DNA from: Frateuria hangzhouensis
GTDB taxonomy: Bacteria; Pseudomonadota; Gammaproteobacteria; Xanthomonadales; Rhodanobacteraceae
Assembly (NCBI RefSeq): GCF_026410505.1
Contig: NZ_JAPMIU010000005.1
Span: 1 to 64,000, forward strand
Length of the DNA: 64,000 bases
Direction: 5' to 3'
A program made the translations under genes and the position numbers. Positions 1 to 8,517 of this stretch are shown piece by piece. Positions within the stretch are counted from its first letter, which is position 1; the number at the start of each line of letters is the position of its first letter. The notes below the pieces were generated by a model that saw only the letters and a program-made list of their open reading frames with translations, ran no database searches and was not told the origin of the DNA.

Positions 1-2
1 GG

Positions 3-71
3 CGCATCGCCGCGATCAAACGCGGCGACGTGGAGCAGAAGATCCGACCCATAGCGCCCAGCAAACCGTGA
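3..71 (+). CDS. C-terminal tail of an unidentified protein (partial)
   Basis: The first 71 bases read open in one forward frame and end RPIAPSKP followed by TGA. The rest of the gene lies outside the window. The tail is too short to assign to a family, and it could be chance open frame in GC-rich DNA. Confidence 0.3.
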   Translation, partial: RIAAIKRGDVEQKIRPIAPSKP

Positions 72-353
72 ATTGCATGCTGGACCGCTTGACTGCCGTG
101 GGCGGCGGTTAATCAGACCATCCCTAGAGCACCCATCGCAATCACCAGGTCGCGCACCGATAACGCACAAGCGGAACCCCGCGAGGTTCCGCATCGACGT
201 CCAGATCACAGCCCCGGCGCGCTACGGTGGTCAACCGGAGAAGGCCTGGGACGGGACGGCGTCCAGGACCCTTCGTCAACCTGCAAGCGGCCACTACATT
301 CAGCGCGCAATCCGGGATCTGGCTCCGAAGGCGGCAACAGCCGCCTCACCTGT
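72..353. other. Intergenic stretch, no gene seen
   Basis: No open frame here has convincing protein character. A small GC hairpin (ggcgg-caaca-gccgcc) near 330-345 lies just past the stop of the leftward lipoprotein gene and could act as a weak terminator, but it lacks a clear T-run. Confidence 0.4.
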
Positions 354-953
354 TCAGGCTTTATTCCGCAAGACCGCAACCTTCGCCATGAGTTCGCTTA
401 TGGCAACGATCGCCGTCGGCTTGCCGCCCAATGCATGGGCCCGGGTGAAATCGAAATCCTTGTACCCGTTGCTGGTTTGCACACGAATACGGCAGCTCCT
501 GGCCGCCACCATCCGCTCCAGCACCGAGTACGGGATGACGACTTCGTTGGTGCCATACAGTCGATTGGAGCCTGCAGTTCCAGCAACCGATCCCGCGTGG
601 CTCGCCGGCTGACCGGCCGAGTACTGTGAAATGTTGCCATCGATGTTTACGAAGAATGCGCGAGTGTCCAAGAAAACCAGGTTGCCGGCGGCACCGGCGT
701 TCCAGCTCATGACAAGCGCGACATTGTCCGGCGTTGCGCTCGACCAACGGGCTCCGAGCTCCAGCGATTCCGTCCACATGCCATCCACATTGACAAGGGC
801 GTTGGGTGACGCCTCGATGAGAGTGGCGTTGTCGAAGCCGGACGTACGTTCGGTGACGACGCCATGCCCTGTCAGGTGATCCAGCGTGCTACAGCCCGAC
901 ATCGCCAACGCAACGGCCATCGCGAACAAAGGTTTCCTGGTCATACCCTGCAT
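354..953 (-). CDS. Putative lipoprotein of unknown function
   Basis: 199 residues. The N-terminus has basic residues, a short hydrophobic stretch (FAMAVALAMSGC) and a lipobox whose Cys at about residue 21 would be lipidated after signal peptidase II cleavage, so an envelope location is predicted. The mature part is Gly/Ala/Ser-rich with no recognised domain. The end of the protein contains RIRVQTSNGYKDFDFTRAHA, consistent with a beta-rich fold. It stands alone, divergent from the rRNA pseudouridine synthase gene across a REP-filled gap. I do not recognise a family; the lipoprotein call rests on the signal sequence. Confidence 0.7.
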   Translation of the reverse strand: MQGMTRKPLFAMAVALAMSGCSTLDHLTGHGVVTERTSGFDNATLIEASPNALVNVDGMWTESLELGARWSSATPDNVALVMSWNAGAAGNLVFLDTRAFFVNIDGNISQYSAGQPASHAGSVAGTAGSNRLYGTNEVVIPYSVLERMVAARSCRIRVQTSNGYKDFDFTRAHALGGKPTAIVAISELMAKVAVLRNKA

Positions 954-1163
954 CTCCCTTTTTGATGATCAATGGCGACCCTGCGCAATGCCGACCGGTT
1001 CGCGCAGAAGTCGATCGTGCACAGCAGGATCACCCATTGCCGTGCCCGCAACGATCAGCGCGAATCCCGCCCTGCCGTCATCCCTTCAGCCGATCCACTG
1101 TCAGAGAATGTCCGTTGCTTTTTTCGGGTCGACCTATGAGAGGCTCCTGAACCGACGGCTTTG

Positions 1164-1388
1164 CTGTAGGAGCGCCCTTGGACGCGATCTGGATGGCGGG
1201 CGCGCCCGAGGGCGCTCCTGCAAGTGTGGGTATTCGAGGCTCCCTGTAGGAGCGCACCCAGTGCGCGACTGCCATGCGAATGGTCGCGCACAGGGTGCGC
1301 TGCTACAGAAAACTTCAAAACCAACGGCTGTAGAAGCGCCCTCGGGCGCGACCTGGATGGCGGTCGCGCCCAAGGGCGCTCCTACAAG
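1164..1388. repeat. Three REP palindromes of the TAGGAGCGC family
   Basis: Three imperfect hairpins in tandem at about 1164-1224, 1244-1308 and 1328-1388. Each begins ctgtaggagcgc (or tagaagcgc), runs through a gcgcgac core and ends in the inverted form (gcgctcctacaag). They fill most of the 685-base gap between 954 and 1638, which otherwise shows no gene. Related single copies occur near 31662 and 43783. Confidence 0.85.
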
Positions 1389-1638
1389 TTCGGGTAATTC
1401 ATGGCCGCACTGTGCAGCAAGGAAGTCCCGCCGCTGGAACCTGGGTCCTTGTGCTGCATGATGTCGAAATCGTCCTATCTGTCGGACGACGGTGGACGAC
1501 ATGGCGCACGTCAGGTTCTACGCTCGATCGACGATGGCGCCAATGGGGTGTCGGGAAGGTGCAACCTGGCTCGGGTTCTACTCCGTCCCCTTGCCTGCGA
1601 TTGCTAGACTGGACGCCCTGATTTTCCGGCGCTGATCC

Positions 1639-2361
1639 ATGTCCGATCCGGTTCGACTGTCGAGATACGTTGCCGACCTGGCCCGGTGTTCACGCATCGA
1701 GGCCGAGCAGTACATCAAAGGTGGCTATGTGTCGGTCGACGGGCGCGTGATCGAAGATCCGGCGCATCCGGTATCGACCGAAGTCGTTGCGCTCGATGCC
1801 GCGGCGCGCCTGGAAGCCGTGGAGCCGGCCACGATCCTGCTGCACAAGCCGGTCGGCTATGACGCGATCAAGGGCCGCAAGGCCGCGGCGGGACTGGTGC
1901 AGCCGGCAACACGATGGCCCGATGACTCTTCCGGCGTGCGCCTGCTCGAGCGCCACTTCCATCGCCTGGTGCCGCTGATGCCACTGGATACCGATGCCAG
2001 CGGCCTGATGGTGCTGACCCAGGACGGCCGCGTGCGGCGCCAGCTGACCGAAGACCGGGACGAGATCGAACAGGAGTTCGTGGTCGAGGTCAGCGGCCAG
2101 ATCGTGCCCTACGGCCTGTTCAAGCTCAACCACGGCCTGCAATTCCGCGGCCGGCCGCTGCGGCCGTGCAAGGTCAGCTGGCAGAACGAGATCCGCCTGC
2201 GCTTCGCGCTCAAGGGCGTGCAGGAAGGGCAACTGCGTGACATGTGCTCGCAGGTTGGGCTGGACGTGGTGGCGATCCGGCGCATCCGCATCGGCAAGGT
2301 CCCGCTGGCCAAGATGCCTGTCGGCGCGTGGCGCTACCTGCCCGCCGGCGAACGCTTCTGA
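1639..2361 (+). CDS. RNA pseudouridine synthase, RluF/RsuA type
   Basis: 240 residues. An N-terminal S4 RNA-binding domain (about 1-60; RCSRIEAEQYIKGGYVSVDG) is followed by a pseudouridine synthase domain. The catalytic Asp is expected at about residue 117 in PLDTDASGLMVLT, which matches the family RLDxxTxGLL motif except that Pro replaces Arg. The family isomerises specific uridines in rRNA or tRNA; this arrangement resembles RluF-like proteins of xanthomonads. It is slightly shorter than E. coli RluF. It is convergent with the YehS gene 12 bases downstream. The target nucleotide cannot be read from sequence. Confidence 0.88.
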   Translation: MSDPVRLSRYVADLARCSRIEAEQYIKGGYVSVDGRVIEDPAHPVSTEVVALDAAARLEAVEPATILLHKPVGYDAIKGRKAAAGLVQPATRWPDDSSGVRLLERHFHRLVPLMPLDTDASGLMVLTQDGRVRRQLTEDRDEIEQEFVVEVSGQIVPYGLFKLNHGLQFRGRPLRPCKVSWQNEIRLRFALKGVQEGQLRDMCSQVGLDVVAIRRIRIGKVPLAKMPVGAWRYLPAGERF

Positions 2362-2373
2362 GTCGCCCGCGGC

Positions 2374-2844
2374 TCAGGAGCCGCGCACGCGCAACGTCAG
2401 GCCCTTGAGGAAATTGCGCAGCAGCTGATCGCCGCACGGGCGGTAGTTCTTGTGCCCGGGTTGCCGGAACAACGCCGACAGTTCCGGCTTGGACACCGGC
2501 AAGCCGGCCTCGGCGAACACCTCGTGCATGTCCACGTCCTTGAGCTCGAAGGCCACCCGCAGTTTCTTCAGCACCACGTTGTTGCTGACGCGCTTCTCCA
2601 CCGGCCGCGGCGGCACGCTCTCGTCCCTGCCCCGTCGATGAACGATCAACCCGTCGAGGAAATGCGCGAGCACCTTGTCGTTGCAGGGCTTGTACCCAGG
2701 CTCGTCTTCCTTGAGCAGGAAGGCGCGTACGTCGTCCTTTTCGACCGCGAAGGACGAATCGGCCAGGCCGATGATGTCGGCCACCTTGTTGTCACTGAGG
2801 TCGAGCATGTAGCGGACGCTGCGCAGGATGTCGTTGTTGATCAT
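2374..2844 (-). CDS. yehS: DUF1456 family protein (YehS-like)
   Basis: 156 residues composed of two similar all-alpha halves (about 1-70 and 85-156). Each half carries the family pattern: an NNDILRSVRYMLDLSD-type start, a hydrophobic helix, then a CGDQLLRNFLKGL-type end (first half CNDKVLAHFLDGLI). Length and architecture match YehS/DUF1456. Function is unknown for the family. The gene is convergent with the pseudouridine synthase. A free-standing leftward promoter would lie in the 166-base gap 2845-3010. Confidence 0.85.
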   Translation of the reverse strand: MINNDILRSVRYMLDLSDNKVADIIGLADSSFAVEKDDVRAFLLKEDEPGYKPCNDKVLAHFLDGLIVHRRGRDESVPPRPVEKRVSNNVVLKKLRVAFELKDVDMHEVFAEAGLPVSKPELSALFRQPGHKNYRPCGDQLLRNFLKGLTLRVRGS

Positions 2845-3010
2845 TGATCGCCGGGCGGTTGGGGCAAGTTCGCAAGTTTACCGGTGACGAACAGCAAAGC
2901 AGGGTCACGCAAGCAGCACACCGGCTGGCGCGTGCAGGCCGGGCAAATGCACATGGGCTGCTTGCTGAGTCGCCACGGCACCCGATGAGCGTTCCTGCCC
3001 GCTCAACGAA

Positions 3011-4333
3011 TCAGCCTTGCTTGCGCCCCAGCGCACAGAGGATGGTCGCGGCCGCCACGGTGGCGCCATCCTCGCGCGCTACCTGGCTGCCGATCTGTGC
3101 CGCCGCGCGCGCGTAGTCCGGCTGATCAAGCAGCGCACGCAGGTTGGCGGCGATCTCTTTGCCGCGCCAGCGCTGCCGCGACAGCTCCCGGCCGACCCCG
3201 AGCCGCACCACCCGTGCGGCGTTGTCGGGCTGGTCGACCAGATAAGGCGTGATCAGCTGCGGACGGCCGGCGCGCAAGGCCTGCGCGGTGGTGCCGATGC
3301 CACCGTGGTGGACGTTGACGGCCGCCCGCGGGAACAACGCCGAGTACGGCGCGTAGCCGGTGACGTGGATCGTCGCCGTGGCGTGCGCTGCCCAGCGGCG
3401 CGCCTGTTCGTCGTCCAGCACCAGCACCGCGCGCATCCCCAGCAGGTCGATGGCGGCGAGGCTTTCGCGAACGAAGTCTCCGGCGTCGTGGATGGCCGAC
3501 GTGCCCTGTGTGAACACCACCGGCGCTGGCCCGGCTTCCAGGAACGCCTGCAAACCGGGCGACAGCCTGGCGGGACCGCCCTTTTCGCTGTCGTAGAAGG
3601 CAAAGCCGGCGATGGTCGTGTGCGGCGGATGGTCGGCCTGCGGCGGGCCCAGCAGCGGCGAATAGAGCCCGATCGCGCCGGCGCCGCCGAACTGGCCCTC
3701 GAACAACGGATGGGCGGCGGCTGGCGGCAGTCCGACCTGATGACGGAAGCGGTCGATCGGCCGCGCCCAGCCGCGCGAGACGCGCCGGCCCAGCCCGACG
3801 AATGCACGCGTCCAGGCCGGCCCCAACCGATAGATCCAGCGCGACAGTCGCGGCCAATCAGCCACCACCGGCGGGTCGGTCACCGAGGCGAAGAGCATCG
3901 GCTGCAGCACGATGCCGACCTGCGGCAGGCCGCGCTTTTCCGCGGCCAGCCGAGCGCCGTAGGCCACCGAATGGGTGACTACCAGGTCGGCGCCGGCGAG
4001 CGCGACCACGGCATCGTCATACGCCTCGCGCAGCGACGGCAGGATGATGCGCTGGAGCAGGAACTGCGGTCGCGCCGCCACCGCACGCGCCAGTTCCCGC
4101 GGCGCCATCGCCAACCGGTCGGCGACCGCCTCGACGTCCGGGCGCATCGGGAAAAAGCCAATGCCCTCGGCCTCCACCTTGTCGCGGTACACCTCGCCGG
4201 CAGCCAGCACGGGATCCGCGCCGCGCTCGCGCAAGGCCAGCGCGAGCGCCAGGAACGGATGGAGGTCACCGTGGGTGCCGAATGTCGCCAGCACGATCCG
4301 TGGTCGAGGCGTGTTCGAAGCGGGCGAATGCAT
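3011..4333 (-). CDS. Glycosyltransferase, GT1 / UGT-like (MGT family)
   Basis: 440 residues with the GT-B layout. The N-terminal acceptor domain opens with IVLATFGTHGDLHPFLALA, and the C-terminal donor domain holds the signature HHGGIGTTAQALRAGRPQL followed by DQPDNAARV, typical of UDP- or dTDP-sugar binding in the erythromycin/glycopeptide/sterol glycosyltransferase group. Likely cytosolic or peripheral, transferring a sugar to a lipid or small aglycone; the acceptor cannot be predicted. No biosynthetic neighbours are present: it lies between YehS and a divergent stress protein. Homologues in gammaproteobacteria are often annotated as rhamnosyltransferase-like or sterol-glucosyltransferase-like. 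Confidence 0.85.
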   Translation of the reverse strand: MHSPASNTPRPRIVLATFGTHGDLHPFLALALALRERGADPVLAAGEVYRDKVEAEGIGFFPMRPDVEAVADRLAMAPRELARAVAARPQFLLQRIILPSLREAYDDAVVALAGADLVVTHSVAYGARLAAEKRGLPQVGIVLQPMLFASVTDPPVVADWPRLSRWIYRLGPAWTRAFVGLGRRVSRGWARPIDRFRHQVGLPPAAAHPLFEGQFGGAGAIGLYSPLLGPPQADHPPHTTIAGFAFYDSEKGGPARLSPGLQAFLEAGPAPVVFTQGTSAIHDAGDFVRESLAAIDLLGMRAVLVLDDEQARRWAAHATATIHVTGYAPYSALFPRAAVNVHHGGIGTTAQALRAGRPQLITPYLVDQPDNAARVVRLGVGRELSRQRWRGKEIAANLRALLDQPDYARAAAQIGSQVAREDGATVAAATILCALGRKQG

Positions 4334-4474
4334 CGGTCAAGTCTCCTGGATCGGTCTGCCGTCCGCGACTGGTTGCGGCGAATCCGCCGGCGTCATCGGC
4401 CAGGCGCGGCAGGCTCTACGCAGCGCTCATGGCCCGGAGACTACAAAGGCGTACCCACCCACGGAGCACCGATC

Positions 4475-4957
4475 ATGGCCGACGCAGGCGAGCTGAAGCA
4501 GAAATTCTGGGACGCGATCAAGGACGATCGTACCGTGATGCTTGGGCTGGCCGGCGCCAGCACCCACCCGCGCCCGATGACCGCGATGATCGAGGGCGAC
4601 GAGGGCGGCCCGATCTGGTTCTTCACCGGCACCGCGACCGAGCTGGGCGCAGCCGTCTCCGGACCGGCGCCTGCCCTGCTGACGCTCTCATCCAAGGGCC
4701 ACGACGTCTTCGCGACGGTCCATGGCCAGCTCTCGCGCACCCACGACCGTGCCGTCATCGATCGCTTGTGGAACCCGTTTATCGCGGCTTGGTACGAAGG
4801 CGGCAAGGACGACCCCACGCTGGTGCTGCTGCGGTTCGACCCGGCCGATGCCGAGATCTGGCTGGAAGGCTCGAGCCTGGTCGCCGGCGTCAAGGCAGTG
4901 CTCGGCGTCGACCCGAAGCAGGACTACCAGGACAACGTCGGCCAGGTGCGACTCTAA
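4475..4957 (+). CDS. General stress protein, PNPOx-like (Pyrid_ox_like) fold
   Basis: 160 residues from the ATG at 4475. The sequence (KQKFWDAIKDDRTVMLGLAG, then PIWFFTGTATELG and WNPFIAAWYEGGKDDP) is characteristic of the general-stress-protein-26 branch of the pyridoxamine-phosphate-oxidase-like split beta-barrel, which binds FMN/FAD in characterised members. The frame stays open far upstream, but that part is antisense to the glycosyltransferase, so the start inside the acceptable spacing was chosen. It is divergent from the glycosyltransferase and is the last ordinary chromosomal gene before the accessory island. Confidence 0.85.
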   Translation: MADAGELKQKFWDAIKDDRTVMLGLAGASTHPRPMTAMIEGDEGGPIWFFTGTATELGAAVSGPAPALLTLSSKGHDVFATVHGQLSRTHDRAVIDRLWNPFIAAWYEGGKDDPTLVLLRFDPADAEIWLEGSSLVAGVKAVLGVDPKQDYQDNVGQVRL

Positions 4958-5339
4958 AAGCAGCAAGCTCGCGGGCGGGGGCATCAGGTCCTCCGGGAAC
5001 CTGACCTCCCGCCCTGCCCCAGCGCAACGCTTGTTGCGGTCGATGCGCGCAGGCATGCCGCCGGACAGCGCGGCAAGACAACCGCTTCAATCCCCGGCTT
5101 GCGCCCCAGGACGTCGCGCTCCGCGCAGCCGCTTGTTCGCCAACGCCAACAAGGTTGCGCCGCCGAGCGTGCGCCGGAAGGGGCTGTCTCCGTCGAGCAG
5201 CTCCCGCCTCGCCCACCAGGCAAGCGCCGCGTCCCGGGCCGTCCCCAGCAGAGGCTCGGCCGGCCCGGCGGATGCGCGCGCCGCCGCCGCAAACATGGCC
5301 CACGCCAGTATCGGCCCATTGGGTGGCTGGCCCCAGCAC
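4958..5339 (-). other. Unassigned stretch, possible gene remnant abutting IS110
   Basis: Between the stress protein and the IS110 fragment no intact gene is found. One leftward frame ending near 5087 reads like real protein (FAAAARASAGPAEPLLG, later RRTLGGATLLALANKRL), suggesting the 3-prime end of a gene cut by the IS110 event. It has no start of its own and no family I recognise. Confidence 0.3.
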
Positions 5340-5879
5340 GCCATAGCGCGTGGTCGGGTCGGGAAAGAGCGCTTCAAGCTGAGGCCCGGTGATCTGCTTC
5401 AAGGCGTTGCCCGAGAGCACGCGGCCGGTGGCGCGGCTTACGCTGGATTGGATCGAAAGCATCAATCGCACCGCCTGTCGAACCAAGGCGAAGCGACGGC
5501 GCAGCAGGTCGCGGGCGGCCCGTTGCTCGCGTGGATAGATGTAGCCCGTGGGCAGGATGCCCAGGCGCATCAGCTCCGCCAGGTGCCTTGCATCGGATTG
5601 GTCGTTGCCGTGCTTGAGCCCGTCGTATTGAGGGACGGCCGCGGTGTTTACCAGGCAAGCGACGTGGCCATGATCCATCAGGCCGTCGACCAGCCAGTAC
5701 CAGTTGTAGGTTGACTCCACTGCCACGCCCGCGAGTTCGTCCCTGAAGGGCGCCAGATCGGCCAGGATGGCAGCGAGGTCGTTGGGTCGCCGTCGATCAA
5801 GCAGATGCCGGCCGGACTGATCGATAACAGCAAGTACGCTGTTGGTGGAATGCAGATCGATAGCTGCGTAGAGTGACAT
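5340..5879 (-). pseudogene. Truncated IS110-family transposase
   Basis: From the ATG at 5879 about 180 codons match the N-terminal DEDD RuvC-like domain of IS110 transposases: MSLYAAIDLHSTN carries the first Asp (residue 8), AVESTYNWYW the Glu (55), and GNDQSDARHLAEL the last two Asp (93, 96). Homology stops near LFPDPTTRYGVL around 5340; the C-terminal Transposase_20 domain with its Ser and helix-hairpin-helix is absent, and the frame runs on into unrelated DNA. IS110 elements lack inverted repeats, so the element limits cannot be placed. It is non-functional as written. Confidence 0.8.
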
Positions 5880-5963
5880 CGCTGCCTCCTGCCGTTTGGC
5901 GACGCTCAGAACTGTGGTGGTCCCGAACGTACCGCCGAACGCGGGAGGCGGCGACATGAGTTT

Positions 5964-6665
5964 TCAGAGTGCACTTTCCGGATGCTTACGTGGCCGGCCG
6001 ATCTTCGCCGGGCCGGCACGGCGCCCCAGCTGCGCTTCGATGGCTGCACGGAAACGGTCCGTGCCCAACGCGTGCTGCCGCTGCACGTGCAGGCGGATGG
6101 CGGCCAGGTCATCGTCGGCGATCGCCTGCCTGACCAGCTCACGGTAGGCCATGTGGCGGCAAGCTGCGTCGCGTCCCAGCGCAAGAAACATCGGGTGCGG
6201 CATAACCACCGGATCCGCCGTGCCGTGCGCATTGGCAGCGTAGCTCGACCAGCGGTAGCCACCGGGGTCGTCGACCATCCGGGCACGTACCGGGTTCAGC
6301 TCAATGTACCGGTAGCAATGCAACAGGTAGCTTTCGCGATCCACCAGGCAGGCCTTGTAGCTCCCTTCCCACAGCGTCCCGGTGCGATGATGTCGGTCGT
6401 TGACGTAACGCACGTACCGGCGCCCGAGCGCCTGCATGAGGGCTGCCACCTGCCCCGCCGCCGAAGGCGTCAGCAGCAGATGCACGTGGTTGGTCATCAG
6501 CACATAAGCATGCACGGCGCAATGCTGGCGCAGGGCAAGCTCCTTCAGCTCCTGCAGATAGCGCAGGAAGTCAGCCTCCTCGAAAAAACACGGCTGCCTG
6601 TCGTTGCCCCGCTGCACGACGTGCTGAGGGATACCTGGTAGATCGAGCCTTGGCTGGCGTGGCAT
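5964..6665 (-). CDS. REP-associated tyrosine transposase (RAYT), copy 1
   Basis: 233 residues from the ATG at 6665, giving the usual RAYT start MPRQPRLDLPGIPQHVVQRG. The Y1/HUH transposase fold is supported by the HxH pair in MTNHVHLLLTP (His60, His62) and by GRRYVRYVNDRHHRTGTLWE, which holds the candidate catalytic Tyr84 or Tyr87. Such enzymes nick and join single-stranded REP DNA and are linked to REP spread rather than their own transposition. The C-terminus has an AT-hook-like IGRPRK. The frame extends upstream through repeat DNA, but copy 2 starts at the same MPRQ, supporting this start. Appears intact. Confidence 0.9.
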   Translation of the reverse strand: MPRQPRLDLPGIPQHVVQRGNDRQPCFFEEADFLRYLQELKELALRQHCAVHAYVLMTNHVHLLLTPSAAGQVAALMQALGRRYVRYVNDRHHRTGTLWEGSYKACLVDRESYLLHCYRYIELNPVRARMVDDPGGYRWSSYAANAHGTADPVVMPHPMFLALGRDAACRHMAYRELVRQAIADDDLAAIRLHVQRQHALGTDRFRAAIEAQLGRRAGPAKIGRPRKHPESAL

Positions 6666-6760
6666 GGGAGCGTCCCTGAGCGAGCACCCAAGGTTGCCTG
6701 ATCGCTCCATGCCCCGGCTGTCAGCCAGGCCAGCCTCACCGTGTCGGGAAAGTGCACTCT
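5966..6760 (-). mobile_element. RAYT/REP unit 1 with inverted-repeat ends
   Basis: AGAGTGCACTTTCC at 5966-5979 and its exact reverse complement at 6747-6760 bracket the first RAYT gene. The left end overlaps the RAYT stop codon and supplies its last codons (E-S-A-L-stop). The same arrangement recurs at 8520-9318, so these palindromic ends look like the substrate or hallmark of this RAYT subfamily. Confidence 0.7.
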
Positions 6761-6773
6761 GGCTCGGGTTTTG

Positions 6774-6793
6774 CGGCGGCGAAATGGTGACCC
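6774..6793 (+). repeat. Partial copy of the GGCGGCGAAATGGTGACC repeat
   Basis: A 20-base piece (cggcggcgaaatggtgaccc) of a motif that occurs in longer form at 6841, 9347 and 14084, all in the same orientation. It lies directly beyond the right end of RAYT unit 1. Confidence 0.75.
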
Positions 6794-6840
6794 GGGTTTT
6801 CGACCCGGGTTTTCGGGTTTTCAGGCGGGAAAGCTTGGCG

Positions 6841-6871
6841 CCTATTGATCCCGGCGGCGAAATGGTGACCC
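6841..6871 (+). repeat. 31-base direct repeat, copy A
   Basis: Reads cctattgatccc then GGCGGCGAAATGGTGACC and one more c. Near-identical 31-base copies are at 9347-9377 and 14084-14114 on the same strand. The motif resembles the end of an insertion sequence left behind after decay; I cannot name the element. Confidence 0.75.
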
Positions 6872-6873
6872 AC

Positions 6874-7926
6874 TTAGTTGGATGACGGTTGTGCTTCCGA
6901 ATCGGTGTAATGTAACCCGATCTTGCGCAGTCCGTCCGCAAGTGCTTTTGTATTCCCGCCTTTTGGCCATCCGATAACGGTTTCAACCAATTGGCCGTCC
7001 TTAAGGAAATAAAAAGCAGGAGTCTCCCAGCTGGAGATCATAGGCCAATCTGATTGCGCAGATGCAAGTGCGATAGATTCAGAGGGATGATCTCTATTCC
7101 ACGAGGAAATGGCGTCGACGTCCAGGCTGCGGCCTGGTGGTGCTATCCAAGTAGAGTGTTCGGCCAGAACCCGCGCTAGAGCCGGATGATCTTCGATATA
7201 GCGCACGGCATTCTGGGTGAAGTGGCATTCCGGGTGTGAGACAACCACAATTTGGCTGGAGCCGATTTTTACATTGTGCCAAGCTAGTGATTTACCATTC
7301 TCACTGACTAGCAAACTCGAAGGACGATCTTCAAGCTTGGCGCCGTCAATTTTCGGAATCTCCTCTAAAGAAAGGTCTGGGTGGGCGGCGCTAAATATTC
7401 TTGCCTTGTTAAATTGGCGAGTTTGCAAAAAAGCCTCATACAGGTCTCTACGATCGTGCGCAGTAGCCTTTCCTTCTCGTTCCAACGCAGAAACATCGGC
7501 TTCCATATCATCAACAAACTTTGGTTCGCCAGAGTAGTAGCCAACGAGGTCAGCTGCTTGAAATAGGGTGGCTACTTGCTCAGGGCTCAACTGGGACAAT
7601 TTAGATTGCCAAGGTTTGATGAGCTCAGAATATTTATCTGAAAGTAACTGCACTCTTTCCATGGTTGTCGGGTAGTCTTTCAGGCTGATCGATTCTATTT
7701 GATGATATGAATTATCGAGCGTCGCATCTTTAGTAGTGTCCAAGTGAGCAAAAAAAATAAAAACGGCTAGCAGCATGACTATGCTCCAAAGGTGTGCCAG
7801 CAATGTCTCAGGGGCGAGCGGATGTACCGCTCGCCTCTTGGTCGTTAACTGATCAGCAATTACCGGTACAAATCCAGCTAAATCGTGGGGCGCAAGATGC
7901 TCTGTCCGCGCAGTAAAATCCGTCAT
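6874..7926 (-). CDS. Membrane-anchored thioredoxin-fold protein of unknown role
   Basis: 350 residues. A cytosolic N-terminus is followed by one TM helix (about 42-61, HLWSIVMLLAVFIFFAHL), a helical region (70-190) and a C-terminal thioredoxin-like domain (about 210-340). IVVVSHPECHFTQ carries the protein's only Cys (about 234), and the family cis-Pro is suggested by SSWETPAFYFLKDG. The CxxC pair is reduced to one Cys, so peroxiredoxin- or single-Cys-type chemistry, or a purely structural role, is more likely than disulfide exchange. Base composition is visibly more AT-rich than the chromosome. Its start overlaps the end of the frameshifted gene upstream, suggesting translational coupling. 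Confidence 0.65.
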   Translation of the reverse strand: MTDFTARTEHLAPHDLAGFVPVIADQLTTKRRAVHPLAPETLLAHLWSIVMLLAVFIFFAHLDTTKDATLDNSYHQIESISLKDYPTTMERVQLLSDKYSELIKPWQSKLSQLSPEQVATLFQAADLVGYYSGEPKFVDDMEADVSALEREGKATAHDRRDLYEAFLQTRQFNKARIFSAAHPDLSLEEIPKIDGAKLEDRPSSLLVSENGKSLAWHNVKIGSSQIVVVSHPECHFTQNAVRYIEDHPALARVLAEHSTWIAPPGRSLDVDAISSWNRDHPSESIALASAQSDWPMISSWETPAFYFLKDGQLVETVIGWPKGGNTKALADGLRKIGLHYTDSEAQPSSN

Positions 7927-8379
7927 AGTCTTTGATTAATGATGGGTATGCAGCATTTGAGGGCGACAGAATTAGCTTGTCAGCTTGATTGTACGCGCGT
8001 ATACCCTTTAGCCTCGGAGTGAGACGCTCCACCCCAAACAAGCTAAGAATTGCATACGCTTGCGACGCGGACAGCCCCTCAAGAGGCGCGTAACTGAAGC
8101 CAGTAATGCCCTTTTTCGTTGAAGGTAAGGATGTCAATAAATGTACGCCGATTTACTGGTGAAAGAGCATCTAGTGCAGTAGATTTGCCCTGATTTGACG
8201 CCACAAAGTTATGCAGTTCCGCTAGAAAGCGGACTCGAGCCATTTGCAATGCGATCTCGCTGCGGACGCGAGCTTGGTCTTTGAGATGATTGGCATCTAA
8301 CTGATGGGCTTGCTGAGCAGCCTGGGTTGGAGGTGGCAGCGGTGATGGCCATGGCCACGGCAAGCAAAAGCCTATTCAT
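7853..8379 (-). pseudogene. Frameshifted gene for an exported protein of unknown function
   Basis: A good Shine-Dalgarno (AGGAG) precedes ATG at 8379, giving a signal peptide MNRLLLAVAMAITAA. The protein then continues in a second frame (QARVRSEIALQMARVRFLAE) from about 8335, and in a third frame after FNEKG at about 8110 (GITGFSYAPLEGLSASQAYA) to the stop at 7853. Joining the frames yields one plausible exported protein of about 175 residues. Two shifts in one short gene mean either decay or assembly error; the second falls in a GAAAAAGGG run. The 3-prime end overlaps the thioredoxin-fold gene by 74 bases. No family recognised. Confidence 0.6.
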
Positions 8380-8517
8380 AATCTTCTCCTTTCAAAGAAA
8401 GTAGTCGGTAGCGCAGAGCAAATCCGCGCAGGTATCGACAGAAGTGTTCGTGCGTGAACTATACGTCTATGAAGCTGCCGAGGTGGCCTAGCCGGACAGG
8501 ATTGTCCCAAAGCCGGA

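Noticed and set aside
3017-4474. Long rightward open frame (over 480 codons) antisense to the glycosyltransferase and continuous with the stress protein
   Set aside because: Arg/Gln/His-rich shuffled composition, no domain, and it is the mirror of a clear glycosyltransferase. Only the final 160 codons from 4475 are real.
5881-5957. Upstream extension of the IS110 reading frame
   Set aside because: The conserved IS110 start is MSLYAAIDLH at 5879. The extra 26 codons lack similarity and probably come from flanking DNA.
6666-6986. N-terminal extension of RAYT copy 1 (107 codons)
   Set aside because: Runs through direct-repeat copies and the RAYT inverted-repeat end; copy 2 has a different upstream sequence but the same MPRQPRL start.
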